Assembly: GCA_014879665.1 (NCBI GenBank)
Contig: JACSRP010000209.1
Location: 1-47,792 of the forward strand
Reading direction: 5' to 3'
From: Anaerolineae bacterium
GTDB lineage: Bacteria; Chloroflexota; Anaerolineae; Aggregatilineales; Phototrophicaceae
Length of the DNA stretch: 47,792 nt
Shown piece by piece: positions 17,411-25,001 of this stretch. Position numbers and translations under genes: made by a program. Numbering within the stretch: the first letter of the stretch is position 1; each line of letters begins with the position of its first letter. Under the pieces are notes generated by a model that did no database searches, was not told the DNA's origin, and saw only the letters and a list, made by a program, of their open reading frames with translations.

Positions 17411-17440
17411 CGGTGTAGGGGTGATGGGGTGTCGGTCAGC

Positions 17441-17468
17441 TTCGGACATGATTCGGACTGATTCGGAC
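17441..17468. repeat. parC: Iterated TTCGGAC sites, candidate parC or parR operator
   Basis: TTCGGAC occurs at 17441-17447, 17452-17458 and 17462-17468, spacing 11 and 10 bases, one helical turn apart. The sites lie in the 80-base gap between parM and the parR-like gene. Such phased repeats next to a ParR gene are typical of a centromere or autoregulatory site. Only three copies are seen, so a larger centromere elsewhere is possible. Confidence 0.55.
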
Positions 17469-17490
17469 ACCCTCTAAAGGAGATTAAGGT

Positions 17491-17907
17491 ATGGCAAAGC
17501 AAAAACGAGCGACAGCGACGGTGAAAATGACCTACAGCGAGGATAGTGATCTGATCGCCTGGTGGAACAGCATCCCGCGCGGCAGCCGCAACGCGGTGAT
17601 GAAAGACATGATGCGTGATTACATCGAACACAACCGGGGTGGCTATCGTCCGATTATGCCCAGAAATGTTCCGCAGCCATTCGATCCGGGGCGCTTTACG
17701 CAGGTGTGTGACGATGCCGCCTGGATACGGACGGCTTTGATGGACTTGCCGGGCTATGTCGAACGGGTCATCCAGCATGTCGCCGCTGTGGGTGGGGTGC
17801 CGTCCAGTATCCGTTCACCGAATGGGAATGGTGTCTTACAGGATGAAGATGTTTCCAGTGAGGATGCGGTGCGCCGCGAAAACCGAATGAAGAAAGCGAA
17901 GTGGTAA
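17491..17907 (+). CDS. parR: ParR-like DNA-binding adaptor
   Basis: This 138-residue protein has an N-terminal RHH-type region (ATVKMTYSEDSDLIAWWNSI followed by PRGSRNAVMKDMMRDYIEHN, about residues 9-48) and a charged C-terminal tail. Small RHH proteins directly after a ParM gene are usually ParR, which binds the centromere and caps the ParM filament. An AAAGGAGA site precedes the ATG. The assignment rests on position and the RHH pattern. Confidence 0.65.
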   Translation: MAKQKRATATVKMTYSEDSDLIAWWNSIPRGSRNAVMKDMMRDYIEHNRGGYRPIMPRNVPQPFDPGRFTQVCDDAAWIRTALMDLPGYVERVIQHVAAVGGVPSSIRSPNGNGVLQDEDVSSEDAVRRENRMKKAKW

Positions 17908-17955
17908 CGATGTATAGACATTCTCGAAGTTGTCAGACAGACCAGCGTAAAGCAG

Positions 17956-18155
17956 CGCATGGCTTTGCCATGCGGGTCGCAGCGTCGAGGCGCAGCGACT
18001 TCACCAGACCCCGTGTAACGGTTGTGAGTAACCAGAAGGGTTCTCACGGGGTCTGGAGCGAGCTAAATCCGCTCGCCACTCATGCGCCGTGGGGGCTGAT
18101 GCAGCGGCTGTCGCCCCTGCATGAGTGCGGCGGTGCAGAGATGCCGCCGCACTCG
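17956..18155. other. oriT: Candidate origin of transfer of the inner element
   Basis: This palindrome-rich gap lies upstream of the HU, RHH and relaxase genes. CGCATGGC-ttt-GCCATGCG spans 17956-17974. CCAGACCCCGTG (18004-18015) pairs with CACGGGGTCTGG (18045-18056), and this stem encloses GTGAGTAACC/GGTTCTCAC. GCGAGC (18058-18063) pairs with GCTCGC (18071-18076) around a TAAA loop and is followed by CTCATGCGCCG. GAGTGCGGCGG (18123-18133) pairs with CCGCCGCACTC (18144-18154). The TAAA hairpin plus CTCATGCGCCG is shared with the outer element at 11-41. The nic site is not identified. Confidence 0.6.
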
Positions 18156-18253
18156 TGGACGCGGTTCGCCGCGCCCACCGAACACACCCGTGACCGGGAT
18201 GCGTTCCCAATCTGCATCACGTCCGTTCAGCAGCAAAACGAGGAACAGCGACT

Positions 18254-18550
18254 ATGAACCATCGTCAGACAGTTGCAGAAATCAGCAAACGCCTGCCGCG
18301 CCTGAAACGGCGTGACGTGGCCGAGGTGCTGGAAATCATGACGGAGTTGTGGCTGGAGGAACTGGCACAGCTCGGTCAGACAGTGACGGTTGCGGATCTG
18401 GGCAAACTGACCGTCGAGGTGCAGACCGTCCGCAGCGGTGGCGCGGTAGGACGGCGCATCCTCAAACGGGTGTATGTGCGCTTTCGTCCAACGGCAAAGT
18501 TTCGTCAGACAATCCTCACCGCCTATCTAGAGGAAGGACAACTCAAATGA
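18254..18550 (+). CDS. HU/IHF-like DNA-bending protein (inner element)
   Basis: This 98-residue protein has the HU-like N-terminal helices (RQTVAEISKRL, RDVAEVLEIMTELWLEEL), then VTVADLGKLTVEVQTVRSGG and a basic C-terminal part. It matches the IHF/HU pattern better than the outer-element counterpart at 3599. The ATG follows GAGGAA. Its stop overlaps the next ATG, so it is coupled to the RHH and relaxase genes, and a relaxosome role is likely. Confidence 0.72.
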   Translation: MNHRQTVAEISKRLPRLKRRDVAEVLEIMTELWLEELAQLGQTVTVADLGKLTVEVQTVRSGGAVGRRILKRVYVRFRPTAKFRQTILTAYLEEGQLK

Positions 18551-18849
18551 AGAAGAAACCCAACCCGTACAGTGAACGCATGACCGTCAATCTGACTCCC
18601 GACCAGATGCGGCGGCTGGAGGAACTGCGGAATGTCCGCAGCCGTGTCGGAAAATTTGTCAGCAAGAATGACCTGCTGCGCGATGCGGTCAACCTGTATC
18701 TGGCAGCGCAGGAAGACCTGCCGGGTTCGCGCCGAGCCATCGCCAAAGGTGTCGAATCGAAAGTGGACGCACTGGATACGAAGGTCGAGGCACTGACCAC
18801 GCTGCTGCAAGGATTCATTGAACGGGTGACACGCAAACGTGAGGGGTAA
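18547..18849 (+). CDS. Ribbon-helix-helix relaxosome protein (inner element)
   Basis: This 100-residue protein starts at ATG 18547, inside an ATGA overlap with the HU-like gene. A strand segment (SERMTVNLTPDQMRRL) and two helices form an RHH domain. A C-terminal helix with heptad-like spacing (VESKVDALDTKVEALTTLLQ) suggests a coiled coil. It parallels the outer-element protein at 319-681, including (N/R)LYLxxQEDxxGSR. The relaxase gene starts immediately after its stop. It probably binds the adjacent oriT candidate. Confidence 0.75.
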   Translation: MKKKPNPYSERMTVNLTPDQMRRLEELRNVRSRVGKFVSKNDLLRDAVNLYLAAQEDLPGSRRAIAKGVESKVDALDTKVEALTTLLQGFIERVTRKREG

Positions 18850-19863
18850 ATGGACAGCAAGCAGATGTGTGTTGCCAATATACAGTACAAGAAACCGTCC
18901 GCCGACGGCGCGAAGCAATCGAAGAACCTCTTGCGGTATCTGACCTACCGCGAAAGCCAAGATGAGGCGGCGCGGCATGTCGCCGGGCGGGAGCGCTGGG
19001 TCGATCACGGTATGGGTGGTTCGGTAGCCGAAATCGCGCAGCGGTGTGACGACCTCAAGAGTGAGCATGTACTGACCTTCAGCCTCGTTTGTAATCCCAA
19101 CCCGGATTTGATGGCAATGGTCGCGCCGGAAGACCGGGAGCAGTTTGTGCGCGAGTTGACCGATAGCATGGTCAATGGATTCTTTGATGAGCGCGGGCTG
19201 GATACCGGGGTGGAATTTTCATATGTGCTTCATCACCGATTGACCGATGATCCACAAGCGCCGGGATTACATGACCCGCATACCCATATCGTGCTGCCGG
19301 GAACGGTGTATGACGAGGAGCATGGGCAGCGTGTGCCGCTGTTTTTCAGCCGCAATCGCAAAGTCAATCACATCGAGATGCTGCATGATGTCACCGAACG
19401 GACGATGGTCGCGCAAATGGAACACTACGTCGGTCCCGACTGGGAGCAGCGCTACGACGAGTTAGCCGCCATTCGTGAGCAGGAGCGCCAAATTGTCGAG
19501 GAAGAACCACATGGTGAGATGCTCGACGACAAAGGTGAAAGCTGGGCTGTCTGGTGCGGCACACGCCGGACGGATGAGCAACAAACCGCTATTGGATTTT
19601 ATCGCCACTATCCAGCGCCAACGGAAGACGACCCGGATGCACTCCGATTGGAATTTCGTCCACTGGTGTCGGGACTGTCACACGAACAGGCAGCTTTTTT
19701 CGCGCAGGTACTGGCACAGGCGATGAACGGTGAGCTGGACAAATTGAAGGAACTCGCGGGATTGATTGGCGGGATGAGTGCTGACCAACGGAAGGTATTG
19801 ATCGAGGAAATGGGTGGATATGAGCAGACTGCTAGAAACCCATCACCTGAATTTGAACTTTAG
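18850..19863 (+). CDS. Relaxase-like mobilization protein (inner element)
   Basis: This 337-residue protein is inferred to nick the inner element's oriT. Residues 1-210 align by motif with the 225-aa protein at 678-1355: NLLRYLTYRE with a candidate catalytic Tyr, RWVDHG, SEHVLTF, YVLHHRLT and then HDPHTHIVLPGT. The last gives an H...HxH metal site like motif III of HUH relaxases. The C-terminal 125 residues are an extra acidic domain ending in a helical region (HEQAAFFAQVLAQAMNGEL). The start adjoins the stop of the RHH gene. The family is unusual, so the name rests on motif and context. Confidence 0.68.
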   Translation: MDSKQMCVANIQYKKPSADGAKQSKNLLRYLTYRESQDEAARHVAGRERWVDHGMGGSVAEIAQRCDDLKSEHVLTFSLVCNPNPDLMAMVAPEDREQFVRELTDSMVNGFFDERGLDTGVEFSYVLHHRLTDDPQAPGLHDPHTHIVLPGTVYDEEHGQRVPLFFSRNRKVNHIEMLHDVTERTMVAQMEHYVGPDWEQRYDELAAIREQERQIVEEEPHGEMLDDKGESWAVWCGTRRTDEQQTAIGFYRHYPAPTEDDPDALRLEFRPLVSGLSHEQAAFFAQVLAQAMNGELDKLKELAGLIGGMSADQRKVLIEEMGGYEQTARNPSPEFEL

Positions 19864-19873
19864 CCGAAAAAGC

Positions 19874-19930
19874 ACACAGGGGAGAAAAGCGCCAACCGTC
19901 GCCAAACGTGTGCGCTTCAAACCCCTGTGT
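19874..19930. other. Long two-step hairpin between relaxase and primase genes
   Basis: ACACAGGGG (19874-19882) pairs with CCCCTGTGT (19922-19930), and inside it AAGCGC (19887-19892) pairs with GCGCTT (19912-19917). The structure spans most of the gap before the primase ATG. No U-run follows, so it looks like a structured leader, attenuator or single-strand origin rather than a simple terminator. Confidence 0.45.
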
Positions 19931-19956
19931 ACCAACCTAAAAGGAATACAACGAGT

Positions 19957-22884
19957 ATGACACAGAACGACCTTGTGGACAAGACGGACACATTCGACAC
20001 GCCCAGCACTGGAAGGCGGGAGTTTTTGAATGCGCTCTATCAGGGCAGTCCCGACAGCCTCTACCTCGAACTGCGCTGTATCCATCCCACCACCAGTGAG
20101 GCACGTTCACTGTGGGGGCGCATGGGGAACAACCGCGAACTATCTTCTGCACTCAAGCAGGCGGAGGCACTCAACCGCCAGGGCTTCGGCGTGTACTTCG
20201 CGCCCTGTTTGCGTAAAGGGAAGCAGGGCAAGGCGGAAGCTGCCGCGCTCGTACCGGCATTATGGGTTGATGTTGACTGTGACGGCGATGCTCATCGGCG
20301 CGACCAGAACTTAACGATACTCAAGGACTTCGACCCCGCGCCGTCCTTCGTCCTCGACAGTGGTGGCGGCTGGCATGGCTACTGGCTGCTCGATGAGCCG
20401 TTCCAACTTCAGAATGATGCTGATCGTCAGAAAATCGCGGGTGTCCTGCGTGGTTTATTTGCAGCCCTAGATGGCGACCCGGAATACGTAAAAACAGTGG
20501 CAGGCATCATGCGCCTCCCCAATTCGGTGAATACCAAACCTGAACGCGGCGGTGTGGTGGTAAATGTTGTTGAGAGCCACCCGGAACGGCGTTATCCGCT
20601 GGCTACCTTTGCCTGGCTGGAGAGCCAGCCACAACAAACGAGCTTTGATGGGTCGAAGGTGGTGACATTGAACGGGAACGGACACCACCCACTGCCGCCG
20701 CGTACTGAGACCTATCTGGTATCTGGCGCGACGAATGGCTCTCGCAACAATGAATTGTTCGCGGCAGCCTGCCAACTGCGCGATGCTGGGTATAGCCAAT
20801 CCGACACGGAACGCGAACTCATCCCGCGCCATCTTGCCAATGGCAGCAGCGAACGCGAGGCGCTGGCGACTATCCAGAGTGCCTTCAGCCGCTCGGCGCG
20901 TGAACCTATACCCGCACCGCGAGAACAGGCACGTCAGCAGGTCAGCCAACTGGTGAGCCAATTTGCCGTTGAGCAGAAAGCCGAACGACCCACTACCGAA
21001 CAAATCGTCGCTGCCGTTGAAGCCTGCATCCATCTCAACCCGGTGGAATGGGCAGAAGAACGTCAGCGGCTCAAAGCCGTGTGTGGGGATGGCTTAAAAA
21101 TCAGCGATATTGACCGCCTCTATAAGGAAAAGAAACGCGCCAGCTTCCAGCAGCATGAGCAGGAGTACCTTGACACCGAGAGCTACCTGCTGCGCGATGG
21201 GAAGATCATCTATCACAAAGAGAGTTATCGCGGCACGCTGGAAAAGACCGTCGTGGACTGGACGGCCACCGCACTCTACCAGACCTGTCAGGTCGATGAT
21301 GACGGCAAAGAAGCGCACACCACTGCACTTGAACTCCGACGCGGTGAATTCGTGAAAAAGCTCGATGTGCCTGGGGATGTGTTTGTCGATGATGTGGCGT
21401 TGCGCCGGTTCATCGGAGCCAGTGCCGGGTCACAGTATGTCGTGCGAGCGGGCATGTCGAAGCATTTGGTTCCGGCGATTGTGCAGTTATCCGGCGAGTT
21501 TCCCACCCACCGTCACTACAACTTCATGGGTTGGATGGAACTGGATGGTAGGTGGGTGTATGTCTCCCCGCAGGACTGCATCACGGCGAAGGGCAAATTG
21601 AACTCACCACCGTCAGTTGAACTCGACCACCGCCTGCGCGATTACGGCTTGCAGGCGACAGGGTGGAACGAGAGCCTCGCGGCGTTCGATGCGGTTACAA
21701 AAGTGCTGCCGCCTAAACTGGCTTCATGTCTGATTGCTTTCGCGCTGCTGCCTGTGCTTCAGCGTTTCTTTCCAGCGGCAGCGCCGCGACCCGCTGTGCA
21801 TCTGGTCGGGACATCCGGCAGCGGCAAATCCGAGATTGCCTCGCTGTTGAGCAGTTTCTACGGGCAGTTCAGCCGCGACACACCACCGGCTCAGTGGGGC
21901 GATACCATCAACACCGTTGAGACGCTCGGTTATCCGCTGGCGGACAGCCTGTTCTGGGTGGACGACTACAAAAGCATCTATGCCGACGAGAAAACGTTCA
22001 CCCGTTTTCTGCAAAGTTATTCGCGTGGTATGGGACGGGGACGCTTGACCCGTGAAGCGAAGGTGCGGCATGAGAAACCCTGTCGTGGTTTGATTCTCTC
22101 CACCGGGGAAACCACGATTGAGGGTGAGATGTCGGTAGTGGCGCGAATGCTGGTGCTAGAGATTCCACCGTGGGAGAAGCGCGATCCGGGTGGACAGACG
22201 CTGGTTCAGGCGGAACACTTACGCGAACACCTGCCGGGTTTCACCGCTCACTTTGCCTCATGGATAGCGAAGCAGCTTGAGCAGGGTGATTTGAAAAACG
22301 ACATCGCCAACCGCTTTAGCAGCAACATGCGCGGCTACCGTGAGAAGCTCACCGCTGAAGTTGGCGGGCAGTCGAATACCGGACGAGTCATCCAGAACTG
22401 GGCGGTGCTGGTGACGGTCTACCAGATGCTTGCCCGTTTTCTGTCTGAGATGGCTGAGGATTATCTGCCTCCTGCATGGCAAGATGCCATCGTCGAGAGT
22501 GTCCGCACGCTGCGCCAGGAACGCGCCAGCGAGGTCTTTCTCGATATTTTGGGGCAATTAATTGCAGGAGGACAGGCAGTGATTGATGATGATATGAAGA
22601 ACCCACGCGAGTATCCGCCGGGTGTGACCGTTGTGGGCTACAAGGATGAGGGGTTTGTCTATCTACTGCCAGAGATTGCCCACCGGGAAGTCAACCGGGT
22701 GCAGCCGCTGCGTTTCACCGTGACTGCCATTGGGATGCAGTTGCGGGAAGATAGCATCCTGATACCGGGGCCGAACAACCTCAGCACCCAGAAGCGCGTC
22801 CGGGGCAGTAGAGTGCGATTCTGGCAACTTAGCTCCGAATCCTTTGTTGAGACAGTTGAGCCACCTGAGACGGGGAGCAGATAA
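19957..22884 (+). CDS. Primase-helicase replication protein
   Basis: This 975-residue fusion should initiate replication of the element. The N-terminal third resembles archaeo-eukaryotic type (RepB-like) primases: FGVYFAPCLR, LWVDVDCDGD with metal-binding acids (about 103-110), and GGWHGYWLL (about 136-144). The C-terminal half is a DUF927-like helicase ATPase with Walker A GTSGSGKS (about 617-624) and Walker B FWVDDYK near 668. The ATG at 19957 was preferred to an upstream GTG because AAAAGGA precedes it. The end of the gene contains the first of four iteron clusters, as often seen where a replication protein lies next to its origin. Confidence 0.85.
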   Translation: MTQNDLVDKTDTFDTPSTGRREFLNALYQGSPDSLYLELRCIHPTTSEARSLWGRMGNNRELSSALKQAEALNRQGFGVYFAPCLRKGKQGKAEAAALVPALWVDVDCDGDAHRRDQNLTILKDFDPAPSFVLDSGGGWHGYWLLDEPFQLQNDADRQKIAGVLRGLFAALDGDPEYVKTVAGIMRLPNSVNTKPERGGVVVNVVESHPERRYPLATFAWLESQPQQTSFDGSKVVTLNGNGHHPLPPRTETYLVSGATNGSRNNELFAAACQLRDAGYSQSDTERELIPRHLANGSSEREALATIQSAFSRSAREPIPAPREQARQQVSQLVSQFAVEQKAERPTTEQIVAAVEACIHLNPVEWAEERQRLKAVCGDGLKISDIDRLYKEKKRASFQQHEQEYLDTESYLLRDGKIIYHKESYRGTLEKTVVDWTATALYQTCQVDDDGKEAHTTALELRRGEFVKKLDVPGDVFVDDVALRRFIGASAGSQYVVRAGMSKHLVPAIVQLSGEFPTHRHYNFMGWMELDGRWVYVSPQDCITAKGKLNSPPSVELDHRLRDYGLQATGWNESLAAFDAVTKVLPPKLASCLIAFALLPVLQRFFPAAAPRPAVHLVGTSGSGKSEIASLLSSFYGQFSRDTPPAQWGDTINTVETLGYPLADSLFWVDDYKSIYADEKTFTRFLQSYSRGMGRGRLTREAKVRHEKPCRGLILSTGETTIEGEMSVVARMLVLEIPPWEKRDPGGQTLVQAEHLREHLPGFTAHFASWIAKQLEQGDLKNDIANRFSSNMRGYREKLTAEVGGQSNTGRVIQNWAVLVTVYQMLARFLSEMAEDYLPPAWQDAIVESVRTLRQERASEVFLDILGQLIAGGQAVIDDDMKNPREYPPGVTVVGYKDEGFVYLLPEIAHREVNRVQPLRFTVTAIGMQLREDSILIPGPNNLSTQKRVRGSRVRFWQLSSESFVETVEPPETGSR
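22846..22871 (+). repeat. Iteron cluster A, in the 3' end of the primase gene
   Basis: Three 9-base units in tandem: TGAGACAGT, TGAGCCACC, TGAGACGGG. The pattern recurs at 22920-22945, 23720-23745 and, inverted, 23616-23652. It encodes the protein's VETVEPPET end. Confidence 0.6.
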
Positions 22885-22919
22885 CCCGCAAAAGTGACAG
22901 CATGAGTGCCTGTAAACAG

Positions 22920-22945
22920 GGTGAGACAGCTGAGACTCTTGAGAC
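22920..22945 (+). repeat. Iteron cluster B, after the primase gene
   Basis: Three tandem 9-base units: TGAGACAGC, TGAGACTCT, TGAGACATA. It overlaps the terminator hairpin at 22932-22955. Confidence 0.6.
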
Positions 22946-22960
22946 ATAGAGTCTCTTTTT
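22932..22960 (+). terminator. Terminator after the primase gene
   Basis: GAGACTC (22932-22938) and GAGTCTC (22949-22955) form a stem followed by TTTTT. It lies about 50 bases after the primase stop and is built partly from iteron cluster B. Confidence 0.65.
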
Positions 22961-22993
22961 ATTCATAGAGGTCAAATTCAAAAGCACCGATAC

Positions 22994-23602
22994 TCATGTC
23001 CACCTGCGGTTGAATATGGGATCATTGGCTTTCAGCAGCCCTTTGCTGATGAGGCGTGAACCCAACAGGGCAAAGCCTTCTTTTCCCAGCGTGGTCTGTA
23101 GTTTCTGGCGGGTTTCATCGTTCAATTTGAAGCAAAACAGGATTTCACCCACGCTCCCAAAATCCATGAGTTTGAGCAAAATCTCATCGGGCAACTCCAG
23201 CGTAAAAACCGGTTGATGGTGCTTCAGGCAATCTTCAAGAAAATCGTGGAAGGCTTGTGCTTCCCGTAGAACAGCCTCCGTTTGTCTGTGACTCTCGCGC
23301 CATTCCTCCTCCAGCTTGTCCATCCCGGTGAGGATTTTGATAATCTTTTTTCCTTCCCATCCACCCCAGAATTTTTTCCAGTATGCCTGCTGCTTCTCGA
23401 CCTTTGCGACGCAGGGATCACAATCAATCTCCTCCTGTTGACATTTATCATACGGAGAGGTCAGTTCAACGCCGCAGCAGGTTTTGATGTTCGTATACCG
23501 GTAGGCGGCACCGGTTGGCTCAAGATAACTCCGTTCGATAATGTGTACCCGTGCAGCATCCGACGCAAGGCGGATGGCGACGAGATGAGCATTCCATTCC
23601 AT
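22994..23602 (-). CDS. Unknown protein with a cysteine cluster
   Basis: This 202-residue protein is not recognised. Near residues 42-64 four cysteines or more occur in CCGVEL...KCQQEEIDCDPC, suggesting a zinc-binding site. The middle is charged and helical (KLEEEWRESHRQTEAVLREA), and the C-terminal half has TLELPDEILLKLMDF. It faces the primase and lies inside the region bounded by the iteron clusters, with inverted cluster D just upstream of its start. A replication or copy-control role is possible but has no direct support. Confidence 0.55.
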   Translation of the reverse strand: MEWNAHLVAIRLASDAARVHIIERSYLEPTGAAYRYTNIKTCCGVELTSPYDKCQQEEIDCDPCVAKVEKQQAYWKKFWGGWEGKKIIKILTGMDKLEEEWRESHRQTEAVLREAQAFHDFLEDCLKHHQPVFTLELPDEILLKLMDFGSVGEILFCFKLNDETRQKLQTTLGKEGFALLGSRLISKGLLKANDPIFNRRWT

Positions 23603-23615
23603 ACTTCATCCCCGG

Positions 23616-23652
23616 TTGTCTCAAGTGGCTCAGGTGGCTCAGGTTGAGACAA
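23616..23652 (-). repeat. Iteron cluster D, inverted, in front of the 202-aa gene
   Basis: TTGTCTCAA (23616-23624) and TTGAGACAA (23644-23652) form a perfect inverted repeat. Between them lie two tandem copies of GTGGCTCAG, the complement of the TGAGCCAC unit. It sits 14 bases upstream of the - strand gene start, where it could act as an operator as well as an origin site. Confidence 0.6.
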
Positions 23653-23719
23653 TGATTTTTACTGAATTTCAAAAAAATCGCACCCCCATCCAACCCGACA
23701 TCTGAGTACGCAAATTAGG

Positions 23720-23745
23720 GGTGAGACAGTTGAGACACCTGAGAC
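23720..23745 (+). repeat. Iteron cluster C
   Basis: Three tandem units: TGAGACAGT, TGAGACACC, TGAGACTGA. It lies in the gap between the 202-aa gene and the sigma-like gene and nearly repeats cluster A. Confidence 0.6.
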
Positions 23746-23848
23746 TGATCCCGCCTCAATGACTTGTTCCCTTCACCAGCGTAGTTCACCCCTGTCCTGA
23801 CCGTTCAACGTATTTTCTCCTCGCACTACCGCCGCGCGGCGATCTTAC

Positions 23849-24036
23849 AGCGCGGGGTTCCCTCCTAACCAGCACCAGCGGCGATACGCCAGTACCACCG
23901 TTCCGGCGGGACTGCCGAACCACCGCTTTCCCTTTGGGATGCTGGTCAGGTTCCTCCCTCTGCGCTGTCCCCGCATGGTCGAGCGGTAGCGCTCAACGTG
24001 CTGGCGTTCCAGCGTGATTGAGGAGGGGTAGTCCCC
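23849..24036 (+). promoter_or_regulatory. Structured leader before the sigma-like gene
   Basis: This non-coding stretch can fold. ACCAGC (23868-23873) pairs with GCTGGT (23941-23946) and encloses GGCG-ata-CGCC (23880-23890) and CGGC/GCCG (23904-23917). Nearer the gene, GAGGAGGGG is followed by TAGTCCCC and the ATG, so the ribosome-binding site could be hidden in a small hairpin. No known riboswitch class is recognised. Confidence 0.35.
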
Positions 24037-24927
24037 ATGATCGACAACGATGTTCGTTCCAGTATCCGCGCTAAGATTCGTCCGTTTCCGCGTGTTGCGA
24101 CCTATCCGACAGGCTGGGCAGGGCAGTGTACCTTTGAGCAGATTTACGATGACCTGATCCCCAGCTTCAACCGTCTGCTGCGTTACTATCGCAATCACGA
24201 ACTGGACATCCCCGACTTGATTGCTCACGCCTTTATGCGGCTGTGGATGGACATCAGCGCCGATACTTCTATACTGGCAGCAGTTGACAAAGGCGGAGCG
24301 CTCAAGCTGCTGCTGAACCGTACTAATCCCCAGCTTTACCGCAAGTTCTACCGCCGGGAAATGTATCTGGAAGACATCGCCACCCGCAGCGGTGATCCTG
24401 ACGACTTCATCATCGACGGTTTCGATCATTCTCACATCATTAGTCACGCGACCTACGCAGAAGCCATTGAACTCCGCATTGACATTGAGAAGGTCATCGT
24501 TGAAATGGCGGAGAAGTACATGGACAGCCTGCCTCACCTGGCAGCGTTGTACTACATCACCACCGAAGTCGGACCGGACGATGCGGCAGCCATCGCTGGG
24601 CGCAGTGGCACGAAGAAGTGTTGGTGGCTGACGAGCGTGGTCAAGCCGATGCGGGAGGAGTTATGTGAGAAGCTGGAACTGTTCAAACCGCGTCAAGAGA
24701 CATGGCGGGATCGGCATCTTGCCGGGGTGGAGACGCCGCTGCTGCGCCTGGTCGCACACTACGAAGCGGAAGGTAATCTCCGCATGGCAGTGACGGTGCA
24801 GAGTATGGCAGCCTACGAAAGCTGCAAAACTCTGGTTGAGCGGCTTGGGTTATCGAAATATACGATCCACATGCTGCGGCGAAACGCCCACAAAGAACTG
24901 AACAAAGTCTACGGCTGTACCGCATGA
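24037..24927 (+). CDS. Sigma-factor-like regulator
   Basis: This 296-residue protein resembles a divergent sigma-70-family or phage-type sigma factor. Residues about 30-75 (DDLIPSFNRLLRYYRNHE, then DLIAHAFMRLWMDI) look like region 2. The C-terminal LGLSKYTIHMLRRNAHKEL looks like a helix-turn-helix of region 4. The middle is helical without known motifs. It is the last + strand gene before the defence island and may control element genes. The match is by pattern only; a replication or recombination accessory role cannot be excluded. Confidence 0.5.
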   Translation: MIDNDVRSSIRAKIRPFPRVATYPTGWAGQCTFEQIYDDLIPSFNRLLRYYRNHELDIPDLIAHAFMRLWMDISADTSILAAVDKGGALKLLLNRTNPQLYRKFYRREMYLEDIATRSGDPDDFIIDGFDHSHIISHATYAEAIELRIDIEKVIVEMAEKYMDSLPHLAALYYITTEVGPDDAAAIAGRSGTKKCWWLTSVVKPMREELCEKLELFKPRQETWRDRHLAGVETPLLRLVAHYEAEGNLRMAVTVQSMAAYESCKTLVERLGLSKYTIHMLRRNAHKELNKVYGCTA

Positions 24928-24941
24928 GGGCAGCCGTTTTT
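24912..24941 (+). terminator. Terminator after the sigma-like gene
   Basis: CGGCTG (24912-24917) pairs with CAGCCG (24931-24936) and is followed by TTTTT. The hairpin overlaps the stop codon. The facing drmC gene ends at 25002. Confidence 0.6.
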
Positions 24942-25001
24942 ATTTCCCGGCTGGTGAGCAGTCGCCAGCCATATATTTTTTGCGATTCAATTTTGAACTT
25001 G

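Noticed and set aside
22846..23745. A CRISPR array
   Set aside because: The repeats are 9-base units in separated triplets, without unique spacers of regular length, and there are no cas genes in the window.
23967..24010. A tRNA-like stretch with a D-arm-like GGTCGAGCGGT
   Set aside because: No acceptor stem pairing, anticodon arm or T-arm could be fitted around it.
23845..24537. A 230-codon - strand frame over the sigma-like gene
   Set aside because: It is antisense to a gene with a good ribosome-binding site and a terminator, and its own sequence shows no motif.
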